The notes below the pieces were generated by a model that was given only the letters and a program-made list of their open reading frames with translations, did no database searches and was not told where the DNA came from. Below are positions 1 to 9,482 of a stretch of 64,000 nt of DNA, piece after piece (position 1 is the first letter of the stretch; every line of letters starts with the position of its first letter). A program made the translations under genes and the position numbers. The stretch is from contig JBIQHF010000004.1 in the NCBI GenBank assembly GCA_044508675.1, positions 179,802-243,801 on the forward strand, written 5' to 3'. The stretch is from Raineyella sp044508675 (GTDB taxonomy: Bacteria > Actinomycetota > Actinomycetes > Propionibacteriales > Propionibacteriaceae).

Positions 1-281
1 TTCACCTCCGGGTGGCGCCCGGCGATCGCCACGCAGGCCTCACCGTTGCCGGTGCCGATCTCCACCCACAGCGGCGCCGTACGCCCCCACACGACCTCCT
101 GGTCGAACAACTGGCCCTCGGCGACCGAGGTCGACGTCGCGCGGTGGGCGAGCGGGACGAGCAGGGTGGCGTGGTGGGCGTCCCAGTTGCGCAACTGGGA
201 CTCGTTCATCCGGGTGCTGCGCCGGACGAACGACACCACTTCGCGATGCGTGCGGGGCAGCGGTGAGGCCGGGCCGGGCAT
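1..281 (-). CDS. trmB: tRNA (guanine-N7-)-methyltransferase TrmB, 5' part only
   Basis: The gene runs off the left edge of the window, so only about the first 93 residues are present. TrmB uses SAM to form m7G46 in the variable loop of tRNAs. The N-terminal stretch has the family pattern (REVVSFVRRS, then a 'QLRNW' segment). The SAM-binding motif EIGTGNGEA follows at about residues 75-83. The ATG lies in an ATGA overlap with the stop codon of the upstream membrane-protein gene, which indicates translational coupling on the minus strand. The call rests on the motif I signature and N-terminal architecture; the catalytic C-terminal half is not visible. Confidence 0.85.
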   Translation of the reverse strand, partial: MPGPASPLPRTHREVVSFVRRSTRMNESQLRNWDAHHATLLVPLAHRATSTSVAEGQLFDQEVVWGRTAPLWVEIGTGNGEACVAIAGRHPEV

Positions 282-691
282 CAGGCGTCCTTCTTGCGGT
301 AGGGGTTGGCGCGCGGCTTGTGGGCGCGGCTGCCGGCGTCCTTCTTCCTGGCGGCCTTCTCCCCCCGCCGGTGCTCCGCGGCGAGCTCCCGGGCCCGCTG
401 CTCGGCGGCCAGCTCCTCGGCGGCCTGCCCCGCGGCCCGTGCCCGGAGGGAGCGCAGCACCTGGGAACGCGCCAGCATCAGCACGCTGAGCACCATCGCG
501 AACACCGCGATCGACCAGAGCCAGGTGCCCTTCACCTGCATGCCGATGGCACCGGCCCCGGCCGCCAGCAGCGCGACCACCCACAGGCTCGCCTCCTTCA
601 CCAGCTTGTACCGGGAGGCGCCGCCGCCGCGGACGAGGTCGGCGGGGGAGCGGTCGCCCAAGGGTTTGTCGTCGGAGTGAGGATCGGCCAT
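281..691 (-). CDS. Small membrane protein of unknown function
   Basis: This 136-residue protein has a soluble acidic N-terminus (about 1-30). Two closely spaced hydrophobic segments follow at about 35-50 and 57-75. The C-terminal tail is long, basic and Ala/Glu/Arg-rich (about 80-136), probably helical or coiled, and ends in a Lys/Arg cluster. It overlaps trmB by four bases (ATGA) and sits 55 nt behind gltA, so it is probably co-transcribed with both. I do not recognise a named family. The topology (membrane hairpin with a charged cytoplasmic tail) is all that can be inferred. Confidence 0.7.
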   Translation of the reverse strand: MADPHSDDKPLGDRSPADLVRGGGASRYKLVKEASLWVVALLAAGAGAIGMQVKGTWLWSIAVFAMVLSVLMLARSQVLRSLRARAAGQAAEELAAEQRARELAAEHRRGEKAARKKDAGSRAHKPRANPYRKKDA

Positions 692-746
692 GGAGCCAAT
701 TTACGGGCGTCGGCCAGGGCCCGGGGACCGGTCCGCGAGCCGCGGC

Positions 747-2036
<1,290 letters not shown>

Positions 2037-2136
2037 ACGATAGGATCGGCGCCGTACGGCGAGGTCGGTGGGGCGGTCCCGGCTGCGACAACTGCGGCAA
2101 CTCGGGCCGCGGCCCCGTCCGCGTGGACGACTCGTT

Positions 2137-2165
2137 TTGACCCGGGCGTGCGACGCGAGTAATCT
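2137..2165 (+). promoter_or_regulatory. Sigma-70-type promoter of rplM-rpsI
   Basis: A -35 box TTGACC and a -10 box TAATCT are separated by exactly 17 bp, close to the vegetative sigma factor consensus. Transcription would begin near 2172 and leave a leader of about 125 nt before the GTG of rplM. That is long enough for ribosomal-protein autoregulation, but I cannot identify a known L13 leader structure. Confidence 0.65.
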
Positions 2166-2297
2166 ATTGCGATGTTGCGCTTAGTGACGCCATTCCATGG
2201 TGCCTGCGCCCCGGATCCCGGGTGTGTGTGGGCCGTGGTCGTTCGGCCGCCGTGCGCAGAGTAACGTTCACCTACCTAGTGGAAGTGGTCCCCGACC

Positions 2298-2741
2298 GTG
2301 TCTACGTACAGCCCGAAGCCCGGCGAGATCGAGCGCCATTGGCATGTTATTGATGCCGAGGACCTGACCCTCGGCCGCCTCGCCGTGTCCGCTGCGACCC
2401 TTCTGCGCGGTAAGCACAAGGCGACCTTTGCTCCGCATGTCGATGGCGGGGACTTCGTCGTCGTCATCAATGCGTCCAAGATCCGCCTGACCGGCAACAA
2501 GGCCACCGCCAAGATGGCCTACCGGCACAGCGGCCAGCCCGGCGGCCTGCGCGCCACCCCGTACGGCGAGCTGCTGCAGAAGGACCCGCGCAAGGCGGTC
2601 GAGCTGGCGGTCTGGGGCATGATGCCGAAGAACCGTCTGAGCCGGCAGCTCATCAAGAAGCTCAAGGTCTATGGCGGACCTGAGCACCCCCATGCGGCGC
2701 AGAACCCGCAGCCGTATGAGATCGTCCAGATCGCCCAGTGA
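2298..2741 (+). CDS. rplM: 50S ribosomal protein L13
   Basis: The 147-residue protein has the length and motifs of L13 throughout. Examples are the N-terminal RHWHVIDAEDLTLGRLA, the central GDFVVVINASKIRLTGNK, the segment MAYRHSGQPGGL, and the C-terminal VWGMMPKNRLSRQ. L13 is an early assembly protein of the large subunit. The start is a GTG preceded by a GGAAGTGG element. It is followed after about 26 nt by rpsI, the near-universal bacterial pairing, and both are read from the promoter at about 2137-2165. Confidence 0.98.
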   Translation: MSTYSPKPGEIERHWHVIDAEDLTLGRLAVSAATLLRGKHKATFAPHVDGGDFVVVINASKIRLTGNKATAKMAYRHSGQPGGLRATPYGELLQKDPRKAVELAVWGMMPKNRLSRQLIKKLKVYGGPEHPHAAQNPQPYEIVQIAQ

Positions 2742-2767
2742 CCCACTGATTGCCGAGGATCAACCAA

Positions 2768-3292
2768 GTGTCTGAAAACGCAGAGACCATCGAGACCGTC
2801 GAGGAGGTCGCCCCCTTCACCGAGGGTGACCGCGAGATCGCATACCGTTCCGAGAGTGAGGGTGCCGAGGGCACCGTGGCTCCGGGGGAGCGCCAGGCCA
2901 TCATCGCCCCGGCGATGGCCACCGGCCGCCGCAAGGAGGCCGTGGCCCGGGTCCGGATCGTTCCGGGCACCGGTCAGTGGTCGCTGAACGGCCGGACCCT
3001 GGAGGACTACTTCCCCAACAAGATCCACCAACAGCTGGTGAACGAGCCCTTCGTGGTGGCCGGTGTCGAGGGCGCGTACGACGTGATCGCCCGCGTGCAC
3101 GGCGGTGGCCCCTCCGGCCAGGCCGGCGCGATGCGCCTGGGCGTGGCCCGCGCGCTCAACGCCGTTGACGCCGAGGCCAGCCGGCCGGGCCTGAAGAAGG
3201 CCGGCATGCTGACCCGTGACGCCCGTGCGGTGGAACGCAAGAAGGCCGGTCTGAAGAAGGCCCGCAAGGCTCCGCAGTACTCCAAGCGCTGA
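2768..3292 (+). CDS. rpsI: 30S ribosomal protein S9
   Basis: This 174-residue S9 carries an acidic N-terminal extension of about 45 residues, common in actinobacteria, before the conserved domain (ATGRRKEAVARVRI...). The C-terminus ends in the canonical QYSKR that reaches the P-site tRNA. I chose the GTG at 2768 because GAGG lies about nine bases upstream. An in-frame TTG at 2750 has no ribosome-binding site. It forms an operon with rplM, and glmM follows after 28 nt. Confidence 0.97.
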   Translation: MSENAETIETVEEVAPFTEGDREIAYRSESEGAEGTVAPGERQAIIAPAMATGRRKEAVARVRIVPGTGQWSLNGRTLEDYFPNKIHQQLVNEPFVVAGVEGAYDVIARVHGGGPSGQAGAMRLGVARALNAVDAEASRPGLKKAGMLTRDARAVERKKAGLKKARKAPQYSKR

Positions 3293-3320
3293 TCATCGCC
3301 CCTCAGGGGTAGCAGCAGCC

Positions 3321-4679
3321 ATGGGCCGCTTCTTCGGCACGGACGGTGTCCGTGGTCGGGTGAACCAGGATCTCACCGCTGAACTCACGCTGGACCTTGC
3401 GGTGGCCGCGTCCCTCGCCCTCGACGAGGGCATGGGTGACCGCCGCCGCAAGGCCATCGTGGGTCGCGACACGCGCCTCAGCGGTGAGTTCCTGGAGTGT
3501 GCCGTGGCGGCCGGGCTGGCCAGCACCGGCGTCGACGTCGTCCGCGTCGGCGTGTTGCCGACTCCCGGTGTCGCCCAGGTGGTGCGCTCCACCGGGGCCG
3601 ATCTCGGCGTGATGCTCACCGCCAGCCACAACCCGATGCCGGAGAACGGCATCAAGTTCTTCCGCAGCGGCGGCCTGAAACTCGACGACGCCATGGAGGC
3701 CGCGATCGAGCAGCGGATGGTGCAGTCGTGGAAGCGTCCGATCGACGCCGCCATCGGTCGTGTGCAGGACGCCCCTCGCCTGGTCGAGGACTACGTCCAC
3801 CACCTGGTCGCCTCGGTCCGCGCCGTGGCCGGCCAGAACGTCTCCCTCGCCGGGCTGAGGGTGGTGCTCGACCTCGCCAACGGCGCCGCCCATCGTACGG
3901 CCCCCGGGGCCTTCCGCCAGCTCGGCGCCGAGGTCGTGGTGATCAACGGCAAGCCCGACGGCATCAACATCAATGACCGGTGCGGCACCACCCACCCCGC
4001 CGAACTGCAACGCGCCGTGCTCGAGCACGGCGCCGACGTGGGTTTCGCGCTGGACGGGGACGCGGACCGGTGCCTCGCTGCCGGCGCCGACGGCGACCTG
4101 GTCGACGGCGACCAGATGATGGCGATCCTTGCGGTCATCATGAAGGAACGCGGTCGACTCGCGAACGACGGCCTGGTCGTCACCAGCATGAGCAACCTCG
4201 GTCTGGACCGGGCCCTCTCCGAGCACGGCATCCGGGTCGTGCGTACGGCCGTCGGCGACCGGTACGTCCTGCAGGCCATGCGCGCCGGCGGCTACAACCT
4301 CGGCGGCGAGCAGGCCGGCCACATCATCCTGAGCGACTACGCGACCACCGGCGACGGGGCGCTGACCGCGCTGGTCCTGCTGACCGCGATGGCCGACATC
4401 GGCGCCTCCCTGCCCGAGCTGGCCTCCTTCGTGCACAAGCTCCCGCAGGTGCTGATCAACGTGCCCGACGTGGACAAGTTCCGCCTGGACACCGACCCGC
4501 ATGTGGGTGAGGCGCTCGCGGTCGCCAACACCTCGCTCGGTGAGGAGGGGCGGGTGCTGCTGCGCCCGTCCGGCACCGAGCAGATCGTTCGGGTGATGGT
4601 CGAGTGCACCGACGCGGAGCGGGCCCAGAGCGTGGCCGAGGGACTCGCCACCGTGGTCCAGGAGCGCCTGGCGCTCTGA
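3321..4679 (+). CDS. glmM: Phosphoglucosamine mutase
   Basis: This enzyme converts glucosamine-6-phosphate to glucosamine-1-phosphate for UDP-GlcNAc and peptidoglycan synthesis. The 452-residue length fits GlmM. The catalytic phosphoserine loop TASHNP is near residue 100, the metal-binding loop DGDADR near residue 245, the sugar-binding GGEQAGH near residue 330, and the phosphate-binding RPSGTE near residue 415. The N-terminal GRFFGTDGVRG is also diagnostic. It lies directly behind rplM-rpsI, a frequent actinobacterial arrangement, and faces coaA convergently with only a few bases between the stop codons. glmS, which supplies its substrate, is 1.1 kb away. Confidence 0.98.
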   Translation: MGRFFGTDGVRGRVNQDLTAELTLDLAVAASLALDEGMGDRRRKAIVGRDTRLSGEFLECAVAAGLASTGVDVVRVGVLPTPGVAQVVRSTGADLGVMLTASHNPMPENGIKFFRSGGLKLDDAMEAAIEQRMVQSWKRPIDAAIGRVQDAPRLVEDYVHHLVASVRAVAGQNVSLAGLRVVLDLANGAAHRTAPGAFRQLGAEVVVINGKPDGININDRCGTTHPAELQRAVLEHGADVGFALDGDADRCLAAGADGDLVDGDQMMAILAVIMKERGRLANDGLVVTSMSNLGLDRALSEHGIRVVRTAVGDRYVLQAMRAGGYNLGGEQAGHIILSDYATTGDGALTALVLLTAMADIGASLPELASFVHKLPQVLINVPDVDKFRLDTDPHVGEALAVANTSLGEEGRVLLRPSGTEQIVRVMVECTDAERAQSVAEGLATVVQERLAL

Positions 4680-4682
4680 CCC

Positions 4683-5666
4683 TCAGATCTTGCGGATCCG
4701 CACCCACTTCACCTCGTGGTTCTGGCCCTTGCGCAGGATCGCGGTCGCCCGCCCGCGGGTCGGACGGATGTTGAGCGCCAGGTTCGGCCCGTTGATCGTG
4801 TCCCAGATGTTCGCCGCCTGGCGGGTCGCCGCCTCCTCGCTCATCTGCGCGTAGCGGCCGAAGTACGAGCGCGGATCCAGGAAGGCGGTCCGCCGCAGCG
4901 ACATGAACCGCTCCAGGTACCAGGTGCGGATGTCGTCGGAGGCGGCGTCGACGTACACCGAGAAGTCGAAGAAGTCGCTCAGTGTCGCCTCGGTGGAGCC
5001 GTCCCGGTGCACCCGGGCCGGCTGCAGCACGTTGAGGCCCTCGATCACCACGATGTCGGGCTCGTGCAGCACCTGCCGCTCGCCGGGGACGATGTCGTAC
5101 GTCATGTGCGAGTAGACCGGGGCGCTCACCTCCGGCTTGCCCGACTTCACGTCCATCACGAAGCGGAGCAGCGCCCGCCGGTCGTACGACTCGGGGAAGC
5201 CCTTGCGGTGCATGATGCCGCGCTGGATCAGCTCCTCGTTGGGGTAGAGGAAGCCGTCGGTGGTGACGAGTTCAACCCTCGGGTGATCCGGCCAGTTGCG
5301 CAGCAGCTCGGTCAGCAGGCGGGCGGTCGTCGACTTCCCGACCGCCACCGAGCCGGCGATCCCGATCACGAACGGGGTGCGCCGCACATCGAGGCGCAGG
5401 AACGAGTTGGTCGCCCGGTAGAGGTTGCCACGGTGTCGGAAGTGCAGGCTGAGCAGTCGGGTGAGCGGCTGGTAGACGTCCACCACGTCCTGCATCGACG
5501 TCGGGTCGCCCAGGCCGCGCAGCCGTGCGAGTGTCTCCTCGCTCAGCGGCGAGGGCAGCGCATTCGCCAACTCGGCCCAGTGCTCCCGGGAGCGCTGGAC
5601 GTACGGTCCGCGGCCGGTGACCTGCCGGTCCGGATCGTCGTGGCTCGGCGAGGGTAGGGCGGACAT
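4683..5666 (-). CDS. coaA: Pantothenate kinase, type I
   Basis: CoaA phosphorylates pantothenate, the first and regulated step of CoA synthesis. The protein has the P-loop GIAGSVAVGKSTTAR near residue 100, the segments TTDGFLYPN and HRKGFPESYD, and VIEGLNVLQ, all typical of the bacterial type I enzyme. I place the start at MSALPSPSHDD (327 residues, close to the usual 310-320). An ATG three codons earlier at 5675 is equally possible. Upstream in-frame codons would run into the glmS start and are unlikely. It is divergent from glmS across about 120 bp. Confidence 0.95.
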   Translation of the reverse strand: MSALPSPSHDDPDRQVTGRGPYVQRSREHWAELANALPSPLSEETLARLRGLGDPTSMQDVVDVYQPLTRLLSLHFRHRGNLYRATNSFLRLDVRRTPFVIGIAGSVAVGKSTTARLLTELLRNWPDHPRVELVTTDGFLYPNEELIQRGIMHRKGFPESYDRRALLRFVMDVKSGKPEVSAPVYSHMTYDIVPGERQVLHEPDIVVIEGLNVLQPARVHRDGSTEATLSDFFDFSVYVDAASDDIRTWYLERFMSLRRTAFLDPRSYFGRYAQMSEEAATRQAANIWDTINGPNLALNIRPTRGRATAILRKGQNHEVKWVRIRKI

Positions 5667-5774
5667 AGCGAACATTCTGCCGTCTCGGTGGGGTCGGTAC
5701 GCGGAGCGGCCACGTGACGGCCGGCGGCGTCCCTCACCGCGGCGGCGATTTTCCCTGCTGCGCCGTCGTCCGGT

Positions 5775-5780
5775 TACGCT
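5775..5780 (+). promoter_or_regulatory. -10 element of glmS, leaderless configuration
   Basis: TACGCT lies seven bases before the glmS ATG and no Shine-Dalgarno sequence is present. This is the geometry of a leaderless transcript starting at or next to the ATG. The same arrangement recurs at several other genes in the window. Confidence 0.5.
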
Positions 5781-5787
5781 GCTTTCC

Positions 5788-7632
5788 ATGTGTGGAATCG
5801 TTGGTTACGCCGGGCCCCGCAGTGCCCGTGAGGTGGTCGTCGAGGGGCTTCGGCGACTCGAGTACCGCGGATACGACTCGGCCGGTGTGGCCGTCGTGTC
5901 CGACGGTCAGATCTTCTCCGACAAGCGCGCGGGCAAGCTCGTGAACCTGGAGATGGCCCTGGACGAGCACCCGCTGCCAGAGTCCGGCACCGGCATCGGA
6001 CACACCCGCTGGGCCACCCACGGCGTGCCCAACGACCTGAACGCCCATCCGCACCTGTCCCAGGACGGGCGGGTCGCGGTGGTCCACAACGGCATCATCG
6101 AGAACTTCGCCGAGCTGCGCACGGAGCTGGCGGCCGCCGGCATCACCTTCCTCTCCGAGACCGACACCGAGGTCGCCGCCCAGCTGCTCGGCGTCCGGGT
6201 CGCCGGCGGCTCGGACCTGGTCACCGCGGTCCGTACGGTCGCGAACCGGCTCCAGGGCGCCTTCACCCTGGTCGCCATCGACGCGCAGGACCCCGACCGA
6301 GTCGTCGCCGCCCGCCGCAACTCGCCGCTGGTCGTCGGGGTCGGGGAGGGGGAGAACTTCCTGGCCTCCGACGTCGCCGCGTTCATCGAGCACACCCGCG
6401 AGGCGCTCGAACTGGGCCAGGACTCGATCGTGGAGATCACCCGCGACGGAGTCACCGTGACCGATTTCGACGGGCAGCCGGCCCAGGCCCGCGCCTACCA
6501 CGTGGACTGGGACCTGTCGGCCGCCGAGAAGGACGGCTACGACTGGTTCATGCGCAAGGAGATCCACGAGCAGCCGCGCGCCGTCGCCGACACCCTGCTG
6601 GGTCGCCACACCGAGGCCGGCGCCCTGACCCTGGACGAGATCCGCATCCCCGAGGCGGAGCTGCGCTCGGTCCAGAAGATCATCATCATCGCCGCCGGCA
6701 CCTCGTTCTACGCCGGCATGGTCGCCAAGTACGCCATCGAGCACTGGGTCCGGATCCCCTGCGAGGTCGAACTGGCCTCCGAGTTCCGCTACCGCGACCC
6801 GATCGTCGGCCCGACCACGCTGGTCGTCGCGATCTCCCAATCGGGGGAGACCGCCGACACGCTGATGGCGATCCGCCACGCCCGCGAGCAGCACGCCCGG
6901 GTGCTGGCGATCTGCAACACCAACGGCTCGACCATCCCGCGGGAGTCCGACGCGGTGATCTACACCCATGCCGGCCCCGAGATCGGCGTCGCCTCGACCA
7001 AGGGCTTCACCACTCAGCTGGCCGCCTGCTACCTGCTCGGCCTGTACCTCGCCCAGGTCAAGGGCACCATGTACGGCGACGAGATCGCCGCGGTGATGCG
7101 GGAGCTGGAGGGCATCCCGCCGCTGATGCAGGAGGTGCTCGACCGCTCCCAGGACGTGGTCGAGCTTGTCAGCCGGCTGATCGACCAGCCGTCGGTGCTC
7201 TTCCTCGGCCGGCATGTCGGCTACCCGATCGCACTGGAGGGCGCGCTGAAGCTGAAGGAGATCGCGTACATCCACGCCGAGGGCTTCGCCGCCGGCGAGC
7301 TCAAGCACGGTCCGATCGCCATCATCGAGCCGGGCATGCCGGTCTTCGTGGTGGTGCCGCCGCGCGGCCGTGACCAGTTGCATGAGAAGGTCATCTCCAA
7401 CATCCAGGAGATCCGGGCCCGGGGTGCCCGCCCGATCGTGCTGGCCGAGCAGGACGACGACGAGGTCGAGCAGTTCGCCTCGACCGTGATCCGGCTGCCG
7501 AAGGTCTCCACCATCCTCCAGCCGCTGGTGGCGATCATTCCGCTGCAGCTGTTCGCCTGTGAGCTGGCCACCCAGCTGGGCCACGACGTGGACCAGCCGC
7601 GGAACCTGGCCAAGTCCGTCACGGTGGAGTAG
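5788..7632 (+). CDS. glmS: Glutamine-fructose-6-phosphate aminotransferase (isomerizing)
   Basis: GlmS makes glucosamine-6-phosphate from fructose-6-phosphate and glutamine, committing carbon to amino-sugar and cell-wall synthesis. The 614-residue protein begins MCGIVGYAG, so after Met removal Cys1 is the glutaminase nucleophile. The N-terminal half is a class II glutamine amidotransferase (GHTRWATHG, HNGIIENF). The C-terminal half holds two SIS isomerase domains (AAGTSFYAG, SQSGETADT) and the C-terminal KSVTVE. Longer in-frame upstream extensions are excluded because the N-terminal cysteine is catalytic. It heads the run glmS-acpS-nnr-alr. Confidence 0.98.
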   Translation: MCGIVGYAGPRSAREVVVEGLRRLEYRGYDSAGVAVVSDGQIFSDKRAGKLVNLEMALDEHPLPESGTGIGHTRWATHGVPNDLNAHPHLSQDGRVAVVHNGIIENFAELRTELAAAGITFLSETDTEVAAQLLGVRVAGGSDLVTAVRTVANRLQGAFTLVAIDAQDPDRVVAARRNSPLVVGVGEGENFLASDVAAFIEHTREALELGQDSIVEITRDGVTVTDFDGQPAQARAYHVDWDLSAAEKDGYDWFMRKEIHEQPRAVADTLLGRHTEAGALTLDEIRIPEAELRSVQKIIIIAAGTSFYAGMVAKYAIEHWVRIPCEVELASEFRYRDPIVGPTTLVVAISQSGETADTLMAIRHAREQHARVLAICNTNGSTIPRESDAVIYTHAGPEIGVASTKGFTTQLAACYLLGLYLAQVKGTMYGDEIAAVMRELEGIPPLMQEVLDRSQDVVELVSRLIDQPSVLFLGRHVGYPIALEGALKLKEIAYIHAEGFAAGELKHGPIAIIEPGMPVFVVVPPRGRDQLHEKVISNIQEIRARGARPIVLAEQDDDEVEQFASTVIRLPKVSTILQPLVAIIPLQLFACELATQLGHDVDQPRNLAKSVTVE

Positions 7633-7641
7633 GCAACGGCG

Positions 7642-8001
7642 ATGGCGGTGCTCGGGATCGGCGTCGACGTCTGCGAGGTCGCACGCTTCGAGGAGATGCT
7701 GTTGCGGACCCCCGGGCTGGTCGCGCGACTGTTCAGCGACGACGAGGCACGGCACCGTCCGGCCTCACTGGCCGCCAGGTTCGCCGCCAAGGAGGCGTTC
7801 GCGAAGGCGCTGGGCTCGCCGGGAGGAATGGTCTGGCGGGACTGCGAGGTCCGCAAGACCCCCGACGGGCAGCCCTACTTCGTCACCCGCGGAACCGTTG
7901 CCGAGCAGGAGCAGCGGCTGGGGGTGGCCCGCACCCACCTGACCATGTCCCACGACGGGGGCATCGCGACCGCGTTCGTCGTCTGCGAGGATGAGCGGTA
8001 G
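7642..8001 (+). CDS. acpS: Holo-[acyl-carrier-protein] synthase
   Basis: AcpS transfers the 4'-phosphopantetheine group from CoA to apo-ACP and so activates fatty-acid synthesis. The 119-residue protein shows the N-terminal GIGVDVCEV motif with its Mg-binding aspartate, the central FAAKEAFAKALG motif with the Mg-binding glutamate, and a C-terminal SHDGG. It starts ten bases after glmS stops and precedes nnr by 22 bases, so it is almost certainly in the same operon. Its CoA substrate depends on coaA, located just upstream of glmS. Confidence 0.96.
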   Translation: MAVLGIGVDVCEVARFEEMLLRTPGLVARLFSDDEARHRPASLAARFAAKEAFAKALGSPGGMVWRDCEVRKTPDGQPYFVTRGTVAEQEQRLGVARTHLTMSHDGGIATAFVVCEDER

Positions 8002-8023
8002 GCAGGAACGCTAGGAGGCCGCC

Positions 8024-9454
8024 GTGCTGCTCGTCCACACCGTTGAATCGATTCGCGCCGCAGAGGAGGAGGCCTTCGCCCGGACGCCGGAGGGTGAGCT
8101 GATGCAGCGCGCCGCCGATGCCCTGGCCACCAGCCTGCTGACCGACCTGGGGCACACCGACGGGACGAAGGTGCTCGTCCTCGCCGGCCCCGGCAACAAC
8201 GGTGGTGACGCACTGTGGGCGGCTGCCCGGCTGGCCGGCCGCGGCGTACGGGTCTGGGTCCACAACGTCTTTCCCGACCGGGTGCACCAGGAGTCGTGGC
8301 GGGTCTGCCAGACCAACGGTGCGACCCCGGTGGACCACGAGACCGCCCTGCAGCTGGTCGGCCGGGTCGACCGGGTGGTGGACGGCATCTTCGGGATCGG
8401 CGGCCATCCCGGACTGTCCGGCCGGCTGGCCGAGCTCGCCGAGGCCTGCCAGAAGGCCGGGGTACCGGTGACCGCGGTCGACCTGCCCTCCGGGCTGGAT
8501 GCCGACGCGGCCGTCGCCCACTCCTCGTTCCGGGCCGAGAAGACCATCACCTTCGGCAGCGCCAAGCCCTGCCAGGTGATGCAACCGGCCGCCGGGATGT
8601 GTGGCGAGCTCTGCGTGGTCGACATCGACCTGCACTGGAACGCGATCGGCGACCTGGGCACCCCGGTGATCCGCCGCTGGGAGGGCGCCGACGTGGCCGC
8701 CCACTGGCCGGTTCCCGACGCCCACTCCGACAAGTACTCCCGCGGCGTGGTCGGCATCGACGCCGGGTCAGCAACCTATCCGGGCGCCGGCGTACTGGTG
8801 GCGTACGGTGCCGCGTACGCCGGCTGCGGGATGGTCCGCTCGCTCGGCGCCCCCGAGGTCGGTCGTGCCGTGGTCAGCGCGATCCCGTCGGTGGTGACCG
8901 CGCCGGGCCAGGTGCAGGCCTGGGTGGTCGGCTCCGGCTGGGGCGAGCGCCCCGACGGCGCCCGTCGGCTGGCGGAACTGCTGGAGCAGCAGGTCCCGGT
9001 GCTGGTCGACGCCGACGGCCTGCGGCATCTGCCCGAGGTGACCCTGCGGCCCGACTGCCTGCTCACCCCGCACGCCGGCGAACTCGCCCGGCTCCTTGGC
9101 GTCGAGCGCTCCGACGTCGCGGACGAGCCGTTGGAGCACGTCCGTCGGGCCGCGGACCGGACCGGGGCGACCGTGCTGTTGAAGGGGGCCACCCAGTACG
9201 TCGCTCGGCCCGGGGCCCACACCGTCGACGTGGCCGTGCCCGGCCCCGGCTGGACCGCGCAGGCCGGTTCCGGGGACACCCTCGCCGGGATCTGCGGGGC
9301 CCTGCTCTCCGCCGGTCTCCCGGCGTGGGACGCGGCCGTCTGTGGGGCGTCCCTGCAGGCGCTGGCCGCCGCGGCCGAACCGCCGCTGCCGCCGCACGCG
9401 CTGGCCCAGCGGTACGGGGACACCGTGCGCCGGCTGCTGGCCGCCGCGGGCTGA
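8024..9454 (+). CDS. nnr: Bifunctional NAD(P)H-hydrate repair enzyme
   Basis: This two-domain protein (476 residues) repairs hydrated NAD(P)H. The N-terminal YjeF_N epimerase domain (about 1-215) shows GPGNNGGDALWAA and interconverts the R and S hydrates. The C-terminal ADP-dependent dehydratase domain (about 225-476) shows TPHAGELARLLG and the ribokinase-like AGSGDTLAGI motif. The GTG at 8024 is preceded by AGGAGG at about 8013, which settles the start. Its position between acpS and alr is characteristic of actinobacteria. Confidence 0.95.
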   Translation: MLLVHTVESIRAAEEEAFARTPEGELMQRAADALATSLLTDLGHTDGTKVLVLAGPGNNGGDALWAAARLAGRGVRVWVHNVFPDRVHQESWRVCQTNGATPVDHETALQLVGRVDRVVDGIFGIGGHPGLSGRLAELAEACQKAGVPVTAVDLPSGLDADAAVAHSSFRAEKTITFGSAKPCQVMQPAAGMCGELCVVDIDLHWNAIGDLGTPVIRRWEGADVAAHWPVPDAHSDKYSRGVVGIDAGSATYPGAGVLVAYGAAYAGCGMVRSLGAPEVGRAVVSAIPSVVTAPGQVQAWVVGSGWGERPDGARRLAELLEQQVPVLVDADGLRHLPEVTLRPDCLLTPHAGELARLLGVERSDVADEPLEHVRRAADRTGATVLLKGATQYVARPGAHTVDVAVPGPGWTAQAGSGDTLAGICGALLSAGLPAWDAAVCGASLQALAAAAEPPLPPHALAQRYGDTVRRLLAAAG

Positions 9455-9482
9455 GGCGCCGCCGCCGGGGGACAATACGCGT

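Noticed and set aside
5734..7755. A 673-codon open frame antisense to glmS, and similar long antisense frames over coaA, tsaD, GH65 and others
   Set aside because: High GC lowers stop-codon frequency on the opposite strand. Their compositions (Gly/Arg/Asp/Val/His-rich) and lack of motifs are typical shadows of real genes.
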